A stretch of 64,000 bases of DNA from assembly GCF_000471905.2 (NCBI RefSeq), contig NW_006495906.1, forward strand, positions 2,276,701-2,340,700. The letters are read 5' to 3'. The notes below the pieces were generated by a model. That model ran no database searches and was not told the DNA's origin. It was given only the letters and a program-made list of their open reading frames with translations. Positions 23,080 through 35,000 of this stretch are shown here, piece after piece. Both the position numbers and the translations under genes were made by a program. Position 1 is the stretch's first letter, and each line of letters starts with the position of its first letter. Source of the stretch: Amborella trichopoda. Its lineage: Eukaryota > Streptophyta > Magnoliopsida > Amborellales > Amborellaceae.

Positions 23080-24225
23080 CTATTATTCATCATATGGTCA
23101 GGCCCTGCCAAGGGCTCAGAGCAGGCTTTCTATTAACATTAGTCACAAAGATATGCCCTACAGTATGCTGAAAGTAGAAACCCCACTACAATCACAATAT
23201 CAGGTCCTCTAATACTCTCAAAGCAGGCACCCTACAATCTCAATCGTGGTCATGCAATACATTCAAAGCATGCACCATAGCATCACCAGGCTGGGCCCTA
23301 CATTATGCTCAAAGTAGGCACCACAGTACGATCACAATATCAGGTCTTGCAATACGATCAAAGCAAGCATCCTACAATCTCGATCGTAGTCATGCAATAC
23401 GCTCAAAGCATGCATCAAAGAATCACAAAGTCGAGCCCTACAATCCACTCAAAGTAGGCACCACAGTAAAATCACAATATAATGCCCTGCAGTATGCTCA
23501 AGGCAGGCACCTAAAAAATCACAAGGTCAGACCCTACAATACTCTCAAAGTAGGCACCTAACAAATCCCAAAGTCAGGCCCTGCAATACGCTCAAAGCAA
23601 GCACCTAACTATCACAAGGTCAGGCCCTATAATAAGCTCAAAGTAGGCACCTAACAAATCACAAAGTCAAGCCCTACAATACACTCAAAGCAGGCACCTA
23701 ACTATCACAAGGTCAGGCCCGATAATATGTTCAAAGTAGGCACCTAACAAATCACAAAGTCATGCCCTGCAATATGCTCAAAGTAGGCTCCTAACTATGA
23801 CAAGGTCAGGCCTTACAATACGCTTAAAGTAGGCACCTAAAAAACCACAAAGTCAGGCCCCCTGCAATACACTCAAACCAGGCATCTAACTATGAAAAGG
23901 TCAGGCCCTACAATATGCTAAAAGTAGGCACCTAAATATAACAAAGTCAAGCCCTGCAATATGCTCAAAGCTGCAACCTAGCTATCACAAGGTCAAGCCC
24001 TATAATATGCTCAAAGCAGGTACCTAACAAATCACAAAACCAAGCTTTACAATACGCTCAAACTGGGCACCTAACTATCAGAAGTCATGCCCTACAATAC
24101 GTTCAAAATAGGCACCTAACAAATCACAAAGTCAGGCCCTACAATACGCTCAAAGAAGGCACCTACCTATCAGAAGGTAAAGCCCTACAATACGCTCAAA
24201 GTAGGCACCTAACAAATCATAATTA
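23080..24225 (-). repeat. 46/47-bp tandem array replacing pol in element C (about 24 copies)
   Basis: On the plus strand units read CAGGCCCTGCAATACGCTC plus AAAGCAGGCACCTAAC, ending alternately CTATCACAAGGT or CAAATCACAAAGT. Starts at 23575, 23621 and 23668 give 46 then 47 bp, so the higher-order unit is 93 bp. The 5' part of the array (23100-23500) is more diverged. Element D has the same array with about 11 copies. Confidence 0.88.
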
Positions 24226-24487
24226 CAATATCAACTAAGGTCATGCAATATACTCAAATCATGCTCAACAAAACTCGTAGCACTCGCTACAATCATACCA
24301 TGTTTCACACAGTTATCATACAAAAGGATCTCAAAGGATCCCCCAAATCAATCGCACACAATTTAAGCACAATTAGGCAGTAAAGGTCCAAATGTCATTA
24401 GATATGCCAAAATATAGTACTACCATAATAGTGAGAGGGAACAAGGTCTAGCAAAACTTTAGAATCTACATTCCAATCAAAACACTT

Positions 24488-25486
24488 CTAGTTCCCTGAA
24501 GTCGAGGCTTTACGTCCTTCCCTGACGAGTGCAATGACTCGACCCTGAGTCTTGGGTTTGGGTTCATCCTTCAATGTCGGGCATTCTCTAATCAGGTGCT
24601 CTGACTTGCCACAGTTGTAACATGTCCTGGTCTTCAGCCAGCACTCAAAAGCCGCATGGTTCTGCTTCTTGCAAGAGGTGCAATACATGAGCTGACTCTG
24701 CTTGACGTCGCCCCGAGAGTTCTTTTGGGCCTTGCCATTCCTCCGATGTTCCTTTTCTCGTGGACCCCCAAAGGGTGGAGGCCCTGTCCTTTGCTTCTCT
24801 TACCTTAGTCGATATTCATCACAGTCCTTTTCCACCTTCCTAGCCAAGTCTACTAGTTGAGAGATGGCCTTAGGATTGGTCGAAAAAACTCCCCCACTGA
24901 TAACGGGCCACAAACCTCTCTCAAACTTGCTTGTCTTCCTAGCCTCCGTGTCGATGATATGTTGCGTGTATCGGGATAACTCTGAAAATTTAGCCACATA
25001 TTGATCAACGGTCAGATTCCCATATTGTAGCTCTATGAATTCCACCTCTTTCCATTCCTTTATTGATTCAGGGAAATAGTTTTCATTGAAGGCCTCTAAA
25101 AATCCTTTTCAAGTAAGTACTATCTCATCCTCTTCCCAAGCTTGCTGAGCCGAATGCCACTAATGTTTGGCGTCCCCTCCTAACATGAAGGCACCTGGTC
25201 TCAACTTCTGCTCATCAGAGCACTGGAGGGCTCTAAAAATATTTTCCACTTGCATTAGCCTTCTCTCTGCTTTCTCTACACTTCCCTACCCTAAGAAAGT
25301 TGGAGATGTCAGTCTCTTAAACGTCTCCATCAGGTTACTATCATTTTGTCCTGGGGTAGGGGTGGATAGGGTCGGCATTGCTTCCTTCATCATCTGTGTC
25401 ATGGCCACTAAGGTCTTGACAAACTCAGCGAGGGCCTCGGTGTTTTCATAATTAGAACTTGCATTATTGGCCCGTGTCCTAAGCAT
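24488..25486 (-). pseudogene. Gag of element C with two zinc knuckles
   Basis: Start chosen at 25486 (MLRTRANNASSNYENTEAL), matching MPRMRDNNAS in D and MPRT in B. The sequence runs through LMETFKRLTSPTFLG (25300), EFIELQYGNLTVDQY (25040) and KFERGLWPVISG to a C-terminal frame (24688-24488). That frame has two intact knuckles, CTSCKKQNHAAFEC and CYNCGKSEHLIREC, both C-x2-C-x4-H-x4-C. Capsid-region frames are interrupted between 25286 and 25045 and again after 24800. The ORF would end at 24488 without reading into a protease, consistent with a gag-only element. Confidence 0.85.
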
Positions 25487-25581
25487 CTTAAACCTATGAC
25501 ACAAGCACTCAATTACTAATTTACCCAAAACTATTCTAAAGACACTTCTAAACTCCTTAGGCCAAGAATTCTATCATGGCT

Positions 25582-25593
25582 GCTTAGATACCA
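25582..25593 (-). other. PBS of element C (tRNA-Met type, two mismatches)
   Basis: Minus strand TGGTATCTAAGC, against TGGTATCAGAGC in B, four bases from the LTR end. Confidence 0.8.
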
Positions 25594-25597
25594 TAAT

Positions 25598-28500
25598 AGT
25601 CACAACCCCACCCGCTGACCCCCTACTATCTTAAGCTGGAGGGTGATAGAGTGTGAGATCGCGACCAGAGGTCACGTACGTCACTCAAGTGGGAGTGGCA
25701 CCAACACGTGTTATAATTACGGAATCAAAGCAACCACGAGAGAAAGCACAAACTCCCACAATAAACAACAACAAATGCTGAATAAATTAAAACCATTCAT
25801 ATCCAAGGCACCAAAGCCTATTAACAAAATTTCAAAGCTTCACAAACAGCATAGTACGGCCGACAACCAGTTGACTCCTATAAAAACAAGGAGATCTTCT
25901 AGTCTAGCATGAGCCTTTAGTCCACTAAACATGATCACGGCTCGCCTGTCTTCGACCTCAGCTGCTAATCTATAAGGGTGGAAGCAAAAGAAAGAGCTAA
26001 AAACCCCAGTAAGTCGATCACTGTATCAAGCTTCCCTACCTATGAATATTATCACACTTCACAAATCAAGGTTCTAAGCCATGCTCTTCAAACAGGAGTC
26101 ATGCATCACAATTATGTCACAATTATAGGATGATGCTTTTCATGGTAGAGAAGGCACAATATAAGATGTAAGATATATATACATAAGCAATCTATCTGAT
26201 TTCGACATATCCATACAAACAAGAGAGCATAACCAAATAAACATACACACCCACTCTCTAACCCTATTCATCAGACCAAACACTTATCTCAGATCAGTCA
26301 AATAACTTAGTTAATCATATATCTCAGATCAATCGCACATCTAAAGTAATCACATAACAGTCACAGTATCACAATATCTAACTATCAAAGGGCGATCCAT
26401 TGCATAACACCCATATAGATCTAGGGGGGCAAACACTCCCAAATATTAACATTCACATCCTGACTCTCATCCTATCATTGGGAGTTAGGGAAGATCTTAG
26501 CTATCAGCACCATCATTCACACAATAGGTTCCCTTTCACATATCACATAAGCAGCATGGTACCATCATTCACACAGTAGGTACCCATTCACATAACACAT
26601 AAGCAGTACGGTACCATGATTCACACAGTAGGTACTAATCCCGATAACACATAAGCTACACGGTACCATCATTTACACAGTAGGTACCCATTTACATAAC
26701 ACACAAGGAGAACGGTACCATTAGTCACATAGTAGGTACCCATTCACATAACACATAAGCTGTACCATACCGTGAATAACACAGTAGGTACCAATTCACA
26801 TAACACATAAGTAGCATGGTACCATCATTCACATAATTGGTACCCATTCACGTAACACATAAGCAGCACAGTACCATCATTAGGATGATATCAGTATCTC
26901 ATCATGATAGCTGCACTATGACATTTTTGTAGTGGCACATCACAGTCTAACAGTATCAGATTCACAAAATAATGGTGTGCATATCACAGAATAACAATGT
27001 TCATATTACAGAATGAGTGTTTAGTGACATCTGGCTGTAAATAGGGCCATAACTTTTGATTCGTTTTGAATTTGAAGACGGTTCCAAAACAAATTTTACA
27101 TTAGACACACCTATCTTTCAATTTGGGGTATCTTGAAAACAAGTGGACCTTGTTTGGGTCCTCAAAAGAGAAAAAGAAGGAAGATATTTTATCTAAAATC
27201 TACTGTGCAGTGAAGGCAGTGACATGTCTTTAACATTATGTCATAACTCACAATCAAGAAGAAATTCATAAAAGTTCTCAGCATGTGAATTTAAGCTTAC
27301 TTTTGAGCCATTCAAATGATAGTAGTTTGGAAGAAAATGGAGTCCTTTTTGTTAAGCAAAATCCGTGGCGACAGAGGCATCAATTCTGGGTTTTATAAAA
27401 GTTGTCCACAGTGACATATTGTTATAATTAATCATATAACTCTCAAATTCGGGAGAATTTGGAAAATTGCTAAACATATGATCTCAAGCTTGCTCAAAGG
27501 TTTTTCAAACGGCTTTGGTTTGGAAGAAAACTGACCTTATTTGTTTTGTCAAAACCTTTGACATCAGATACATCAGTTCTGTGTTTTTATCAAAACTATC
27601 TACAATGATCTACTAGCATGTTTCGAACTATAACTTTACTTAAAAAAAGAATCAGAAATAGATTTAAATAAAAACATTAAAATTGACTCAGAAATATTTC
27701 CAATTGTAGTGATTTTGTGTCATTTGGGCTTCAATTTCTTAGTTAAACTCTCAGTACAACAGAAGTAACATTCCTGGAAATTGTCACAGTCTGCTAACGG
27801 TGACATACATGCATAAATGAGCCATATCTTCCAAACTATCAAGCATTGCAACTAGTCATAAACACCAAACCTAAAGTAGACTCATAGACCTTTTGTATGG
27901 TGGTTATTTGAGGCCAATTGGATATAATTTTCTTAGTGAAAGTCTCATCACAAAAGCATGTAAATTCCTTGAAAAATCACAGTACCATCCTGACACATTC
28001 CAAAGACTATCTCATAACTTCAAATCCATGCAACATAACAACATGAAACCTTTTCTATCTTAAACTAAGATCACACAAACATCATTCCACAGAATTTCAG
28101 GCTCCACAAGAGTAATAACAGTGCTCAACTTATCAAACAAGAAGACCTAATTGTTGGAAAAATAGAACACAAACATGCATGCTTAACTTCAAGCCTAGTC
28201 CATGCTTTATTCATGCTTAATTCATAGAAATTCATACTTAAATCTCATACTTTCATACATAAGAATCATACTTCATGTTATGGACACACAATAGCATGGT
28301 CTACTTACCTTGTGCTCCAATGGTGATCCCAACTCCTTCACACAACCACTTCCCCAATCTTCTCCCACAAGTCTCAAACGGGCAGGAATTCCTAAGGGCT
28401 CAAATGGGGAAAACATGGGGAAGAGAGAGAGATGAGAGCAGGGTGGTTAAATGGATAGTGAGAGAAGGGGAGGAGAGGTGGCAACCTGCAATGGACAAGT

Positions 28501-29171
28501 GGTGGTAGCATGGGACAAGTGGCATCACACAAGTAACAAGTGGTATGCAAGAGGAGAGAGAGAAGGGCAAGCATGGGGGTCAAGCATCATTGTGGGTAGA
28601 GCAAGCCTTTTCCACTTGGCACACAAGGGGAGAGAGAAGAAACATGAGAGAGAAGAATCTTTTGAGACTACTATACACCACCTACGTGTGGCCATGTGCT
28701 CCTCAACCCGTGCCTTTAACGTGCGCGGCGATAGCCTCATATGCACGCTACAGTACTCTCTTACGCGTGCAGCAATACTCCTTCATCTTCACACTCGGCA
28801 TTGGCCCAGGCGGCATTACTCCAAACGGCGATGCTCCACACAGCGATGTTCCTCACGGCACTACACTCGTGGCACTACCTTTTATGCTTGCGGTGATGCT
28901 TTCATTCAGACGTGACGATACCAGTTTATGCACGACATTACCTCATCACTTTATTGCTGATACTACCGCTCTTTCTTCACGGCCAACGCTGGTTGTCTCC
29001 CTTCAGAATCGGTGCTAGGCTCCTTTCTTAGACGGTACTAAGCCTCTTTCACAAACGCCACCAGGCCCATTTTTAAGCATGGTGATAGCCTTCTTCCTTT
29101 GCGCCTAGCGTGGGCTTCCTCCTACCTTCTACCGTGAGTGTCTTAAGTCCCGAAAAATCGGGGTCCTTACA
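25598..29171 (-). repeat. LTR shared by elements C (5') and D (3')
   Basis: 3574 bp. In minus orientation it starts TGTAAGGACCCCGATTTTTC directly after a polypurine tract (TTAAGGAGGGAATGA, 29186-29172) and ends TTGTGACT before the PBS of C. It contains the 52-bp array (26515-26885) and a GC-rich repeat region (28690-29120). With internal sequence on both sides it serves as an LTR for two elements. Confidence 0.85.
26515..26885 (-). repeat. 52-bp GGTACC array in the C/D shared LTR (about 7 copies)
   Basis: Reverse-complement copies of the element-B LTR unit (CACACAGTAGGTACCCATTC on the plus strand). Several copies are diverged. Confidence 0.88.
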
Positions 29172-29584
29172 TCATTCCCTCCTTAAAAAGGATTTTGTAC
29201 CCAAAATATTACATATGAAATCCAACAACCGGGGGAAAACACCCACACATCCAGTACTTGCTCATCCAACTATCTATAGTCTTATCCTCAACATTACATC
29301 GTGTATACTTCACATTTCACACACAGTGTCATGCATTAACCATTCAAATGCCTTAGAATTTCACACATTCCATCAATCCATTTAACCATCGCTACCAAGT
29401 TGACACGCACACAAACATAGGTCAAGCCATTCAACTCTATGCAATTTCATCAGTTCAGCCACTACCAGCTGGCGATCAGTGTCATTATGTAAATAATGTC
29501 TGGCAATACTCATAGTGTGACACCTTACATGCATCAATCATAAAATACACTTAAAACACACATCACATAATCACAACCACAAAA

Positions 29585-30095
29585 CTAGGCCCTGCAATAA
29601 GCCCAAAGCAGGCGCCTATCATAAGGCCAGACCCTGCCACAAGCTCCGAGCAGGATTTCTATTAATATTAGTCACAAAGATAGGCCCAATAGTACGCTCA
29701 AAGTAGGCACCTAAATAACGCAAAGTCAGGCCCTGCAATACGCTCAAAGCAGGCACCTAACTATCACATGGTCAGGCCCTACAATACGAGCAAAGTAAGC
29801 ACCTAAAAGATCACAAAGTCAAGCCCTGCAATATGTTCAAAGTCGGCACCTAACTATCACAAGGTCAGGCCGTATAATACGCTCAAAGTTGGGACCTAAC
29901 AAATCACAAAGCCAGACCCTGCAATGCACTCAAAGAAGGCACCTAACTCTCACAAGGTCAGGCCCTGCAATTTGTTCAAAGTAGGCACCTAACAAATTCA
30001 CAAAGTCAGGCCCTGTAATGCACTCAAAGTAGGCACCAAACTATCACAAAGTTAGGCCCTACAATATTCTCGAAGTAGGCACCTAACAAATCACA
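29585..30095 (-). repeat. 46/47-bp tandem array of element D (about 11 copies)
   Basis: Same unit and alternation as the array of element C but less than half the copy number, so array length changed after the two internal regions diverged. Confidence 0.88.
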
Positions 30096-30363
30096 ATCGC
30101 AATATCAACTAGGGTCATGCAGTATACTTAAAGCATGCTCAAGAAACCTCGTAGCACACGCTACAATCATACCATGTTTCAGATAGTTGTCATGCAAAAG
30201 GATATCTAAGGATCCCCCAAATCAGTTGCACACAATGCAAACACAATTAAGCAGTAAAGGTCAAAGTTCTCCTAGATATGCCAAAATATGATACCACATT
30301 AATAGTGAGATGAAACAAGGTCTAACAAAACATTAAACTCTACATTCCAATTAAAACACACTT

Positions 30364-31358
30364 CTATTTGCCCGAAGTCGAGGGTTTAGCTCCTTCCCTG
30401 ATGAGTGCATAGGCTCGACCCTCAGTCTTGGGTTTGGGTTCATCCTTCAATGTCGAGTATTGTCTAATCAGGTGGCCTGACTTGCCACAATTGTAACATG
30501 TCCTGGTCTTCAGCCAGCACTCAAGAGATGCGTGGCCCTGCATCCTACAAGAGGTGCAATACACGAGCTGGCTCTACTTGACGTCGCCCTGAGAGTTATT
30601 TTGGGCCTTGCCATTCCTTCGACCTTCCTTTTCTCATGGACCCCCAGTGGGTTGAGGCCCTATCCTTAGCTTCTATTTACTTATTCAATATTCATCACAG
30701 TCCTTTTCCACGCTCCTAGCCAAGTCCACCAATTGAGAGAAGGCCTTAAGATTGGCCAACAAAACTTTCCCTCTAATATCGGGCTGCAAACCTCTCTCAA
30801 ACATGCTTTCCTTCCTAGCCTCCGTATTGATGATATGCGGCGCGTATCTGGATAACTCTGAAAAATCGGCCACATACTGATCACCGGTTAGATTCCCTTG
30901 TTGTAACTCTATGAATTCCACCTCCTTTTCCTTTATTGATTTCGAGAAATATTTCTCATTGAAGGCCTCGTAAAATCCTTCCCAAGTAGTTACTACCTCA
31001 TTTTCTTCCCAGGCCTGCTGAACTGAACGCTACCAATGTTTGGCGCCCCTTCTAACATGAACGAACCTAGTTTCAACTTCTGCTCATCAGAGAAATGTGT
31101 GATTCTAAAAATCATTTTCACTTGTATTATCCATCTCTCTATTTTCTCCACATTTCCCTGCCCAAAGAAAGTTGGAGGTGCCATCCTCGTAAACCTCTCT
31201 ACAAGGTTACTATCATACTGTCCTGGGGTAGGAGTAGATAGGGCTGGCATTGGTTCCTTCATCATCCGTGTCATGGCCCCTAAGGTCCTGACAAACTCAC
31301 CGAGGGCCTCGGTGTTTTCATTACTATAACTTGCATTATTATCCCGCATCCTAGGCAT
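30364..31358 (-). pseudogene. Gag of element D with damaged second zinc knuckle
   Basis: Start at 31358 (MPRMRDNNASYSNENTEAL). The first frame runs to 30993 and includes LVERFTRMAPPTFFGQGN, EKIERWIIQVKMIF and SFMLEG; it then shifts to the frame 30921-30685 (EFIELQQGNLTGDQY, MFERGLQPDIRGK). The C-terminal frame 30564-30364 has an intact first knuckle (CTSCRMQGHASLEC), but the second is CYNCGKSGHLIRQY with Tyr in place of the last Cys. Length about 331 codons, as in B and C. Confidence 0.85.
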
Positions 31359-31453
31359 CTTCAACCTATGACACCAGCACTCGGTTACTAATCTACCCAA
31401 AACTATTCTAAAGACACTTCTAAACTCATTAAGCCAAGAATCCTATCCTGCCT

Positions 31454-31465
31454 ACTCAGATACAA
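31454..31465 (-). other. PBS of element D (decayed tRNA-Met type)
   Basis: Minus strand TTGTATCTGAGT, three mismatches from TGGTATCAGAGC, four bases from the LTR end TGACA. Confidence 0.7.
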
Positions 31466-32434
31466 TAACTGTCACGACCCCACCCCTTGAACCCCTACCG
31501 TCTTAAACCGGAGGGCGATAGAGTTCGAGATTACGATAGGAGGTCGCGTACATCACTCAAGTGGGAGTGGCATCAACATGTGTCATAGTTGCATAATCAA
31601 AGCAACCATAAGAAAAAGCACAAACTCCCACATGAAACAACAACAAAAGCTGAACAAATTAAAACAATTCATATCCATCTACATTCTCCAAAAGTCATAA
31701 CTACAATAGCCAGAGTATTGTAATTCATCTAAGGCATCAAAGCCTATTAAAAAAATTTCAAAGCTTCACAAAGAACACAGTACGGTCGATGACCAGCTGA
31801 CACATACAAAACCAATGAGATCTTCTAGTCTAATGTGGGCCTTCAGTCCACCAAATACGAAGACCGCCGCTTGGCTTTAACCTGTAGTTACGAATAAATA
31901 AAGGTGGAAGCAAAGGAATGAGATAAAAAGCCCAGTAAGTAGATCACTGTGTCATGCTTCCTTGCCCATGAATATTATCCTACATCATAAATCAAGGTTC
32001 TAAGCCATGCTCATAAACAGGAGTCATGCATCACAATTATGTCACAATTATAGGATGGTGCTTTTCATGGTAGAGCAGGCACACTATAAGATGTAAGATA
32101 TATATACACAAGCAATCTATCAGATTTCCATATATCCACACAAACAAAAGAGCATAACCAAACCAACAGACACAACCCACTCTCTAGCCCTAATCATCAG
32201 GCCGAACACTTATCGCAGATCATTCACATAACTTAGTTAATCATATATCTCTGGTCAATCTCACATCTCAAGTAATCACATAACAGTCATAGTATCATAT
32301 TATCTAGCTACCAAAGGGGATCCACTGTGTAGCACCCATATAGATCTGAGGGGGAAAATACTTCCAAATATTCACATTCACATCTTGACTCCCGTCCTAT
32401 CATTGGGAGTTAGGGAAAGATCTTAGCTGCTAGC

Positions 32435-32850
32435 ACCATCATTCACACAGTAGGTGCCCATCAGCGTATTACATAAGTAGCACGGTACCATCATTCACAC
32501 AGTAGGTGCCCATTCACATAACACATAAGCAACATAGAACCATCATTCATACAGTAGGTACCCATTCACATAACACATAAGAAGCACGGTACCATCATTC
32601 ACACCGTAGGTACCCATTCATATAGCACATAGGTAGAATGATACCATCATTCACACAGTAGGTACCCATTCACATAACACATAAACAACACCGTACCATC
32701 ATTCACACAGTAGGTATTCATTCACATAACACATAAGAAGCACGGTACCATCATTCACACAGTAGGTACCCATAACACATAAGCAGCACGATACCATCAT
32801 TCACACAGTAGGTACCCATAACACATAAGCAGCACGATACCATCGTTAGG
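32435..32850 (-). repeat. 52-bp GGTACC array in the D 5' LTR (about 8 copies)
   Basis: Same unit as in the other chromovirus LTRs. The last two copies are shorter because they lack the ATTCAC segment. Confidence 0.88.
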
Positions 32851-34408
32851 ACGATATCAGTATCTCATCATGATACAAGAAAAATGACATTTTGGTAGTG
32901 GCACATCACATTTTAACAGTATCAGATTCACAAAATAATGGCTTCCATATGAAAGATTAATAGTGTTCATTTCACAGAATGAGTATTACAGCTACAATTC
33001 AAGACGTGACATCTGGTCATAAATAGGGCCCTAACTTTTGATTCTTATGAATTTGAAGATAGTTCCCTAACCAATTTTACACGAGACACCTCACTTTCAA
33101 ATCGGGGTATTTTGAAAACAATTGGGCCCTGTTTGGCTTCTCAAAAGTTCAAAAGAATGAAGATATTTTATCTGAATTCTGTTGTATTGTGAAGGTAGTG
33201 ACATGTCTTTAAAATTTACTTCATAACTCACAATCAAGAAGAAATTCAAAAACTTTCTCAACATGTGAATTTAAGCTTACTTATGAACCATTCAAATGGC
33301 ACTGTTTTGGAAGAAAATGCACTCCTTTTTGTTAGTCAAAATCTGTGGCGATAGAGGCATAAATTCTGAGTTTTATAAAAGCTTACCACAGTGACATATT
33401 GTTATAATTAATCATAGAACTCTCAAATTAAGGAGAATTTTGGAAAGTTCTAAACATGTGATTTCAAGCTTGCTAACAAATGTTTCAAATAGCAGTGATT
33501 TGGCAGAAAACGGACCCTATTTGGTTGGTCAAAACCCTTGACATCAGAGACACAAGTTTTGTGTTTTTAGCAAAACTGTCTACAATGATCTACTAGCATA
33601 TTACGAAGTGTAACTTTACTTAAATAAAGAATCAGAGCAAGATGTAAACATGAACATTAATATAGACCCAGAAATATTTCCAATGGTAGTAATTTTGTGG
33701 CATTTGGGCTTCAATTTCTTAGTCAAACTCTCAGTATAATAGAACATTCACAGAAATTATCACAGTCTGCTAACATTGACATACATGCATAAACGAGCCA
33801 TATCTTCCAGAATATCAAGAATTTCAGCTAGTCTTAAACACAAAACTTAAAGTAGATTCATAGATCTTTCATATGGTGGTGATTTGAGGCCAGTTGTATA
33901 TCATTTTCATAGTCAATATCGCATCCCAAAAGCATGTAAAATCCTTAGAAAATCACAGTACAAACATGGCACATTCCAAAAACTATCCCATAACTTTAAA
34001 TCCATGCAAGATAACAATATGAAATCCTTTCTGTCTTAAACTAGGCTCACACAAGCATCATTCCACAAAATTTCAAGATCCACAAGAGTAATAACAGTGC
34101 CCAACTTATCATACATCGGAAAAATAGAACACAAATATACATGCTTAACTTCAAGCCTAATTCATGCTTTATTCATGCTTAATTTATAGAAATTTATACT
34201 TAAATCTCATACTTTCATACATAAAAATCATACTTCCTATTATGGACACACAATAGCATGGTCTGCTTACCTGGTGCTCCAATGGTGTTCCCAACTAATT
34301 CATACAGCCACTTCCTCAAGTTTCTGCCATTGGGCTCAAAGGGGCTGGAATTCCTAAGGGTTCAAAGGGGGAAAACATGGGGAAGAGAGAGAGATGAGAG
34401 CTGGGGTG

Positions 34409-34416
34409 CTTAAATA
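34409..34416 (-). promoter_or_regulatory. Candidate TATA box of the D LTR
   Basis: Minus strand TATTTAAG followed by a CT-rich stretch (CTCTCATCTCTCTCTC). In the C LTR the matching site (near 28450) is CCATTTAA. If correct, U3 is only about 0.6 kb and R-U5 about 2.9 kb. Confidence 0.45.
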
Positions 34417-35000
34417 GACAGTGAGAGAAGGGGAGGAAAGGTGGCAACATGCAATGGACAAGTGGTGACAGCATGGGACAAGTGGCCTCACACAATTAAG
34501 AAGTGGTATGTAAGAGGAGAGAGGGAAGGCAAGTATAGGGGAAAAGCATCATTGTGGGTACAACAAGCCTTTCCCACTTGGCACACAGGGGGTTCAACGC
34601 ACGTGGCAATTGCCTCTTATGCGAGTGGCAATAGTCCTTCTTCATGCTAGGCATTAGCCCAAGCGGCGTTACTCCAAACGACGATGCTCCACATGGCGAT
34701 GTTCCTCACGACGCTACACTCACAGCACCACCTCTTACGCTCACGACGATATTTCCATTGGCGCATGGCGATACCAATTTATGCACGGCATTATCCCATC
34801 ATTCCACAACCGGCGCTACCACTCTTTCTTCACAGCCAGTGCTGGCACCTCTCCCTTAACAGCCGATGCTAGGCTCTTTTCACAGAAGGCACTATGCCTC
34901 TTTCACCAACGGCGCTGGGCCCCTTTTCACATGCGGAGAAAGCCTTCTTCCTTAGAGTCGGGCGTGGGCTTCATCCTCTCTACTGCGGTGAGTGTCTAAG

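Larger units (their letters stand above)
22651..29171 (-). mobile_element. Gag-only chromovirus derivative C (TR-GAG type), 3' LTR missing
   Basis: Reading the minus strand: 5' LTR 29171-25598, PBS, gag (25486-24488), a 46/47-bp tandem array (about 24225-23080), then a PPT-proximal block starting near 22651. No protease, RT, RNase H or integrase sequence is present in the 1.8 kb after gag. LTR, PBS and gag are of the same family as element B. Where its 3' LTR is expected, the truncated plus-strand 3' LTR of B is found. Such gag-only non-autonomous elements are known in plants as TR-GAG. Confidence 0.8.
25598..35000 (-). mobile_element. Gag-only chromovirus derivative D (TR-GAG type)
   Basis: Minus strand: 5' LTR 35000-31470, PBS, gag 31358-30364, tandem array about 30095-29585, PPT, and 3' LTR 29171-25598. 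The internal region is only about 2.3 kb and has no pol. D shares its 3' LTR with C, giving LTR-internal-LTR-internal, as expected from recombination between neighbouring copies through their LTRs. The outer end of its 5' LTR is missing about 30 bp and abuts a satellite. Confidence 0.83.
31470..35000 (-). repeat. 5' LTR of element D, outer end truncated
   Basis: Matches the C/D shared LTR throughout and ends GGGTCGTGACA at the PBS side. At the outer side homology runs through CGGTGAGTGTC (34986-34996) and stops about 30 bp short of the expected TGTAAGGACC terminus, where the 35-bp satellite starts. Confidence 0.85.

Noticed and set aside
28451-29018. Overlapping plus-strand frames of 154-157 codons
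   Set aside because: They lie in the GC-rich repeat region at the start of the C/D LTR and are not conserved between the two LTR copies.
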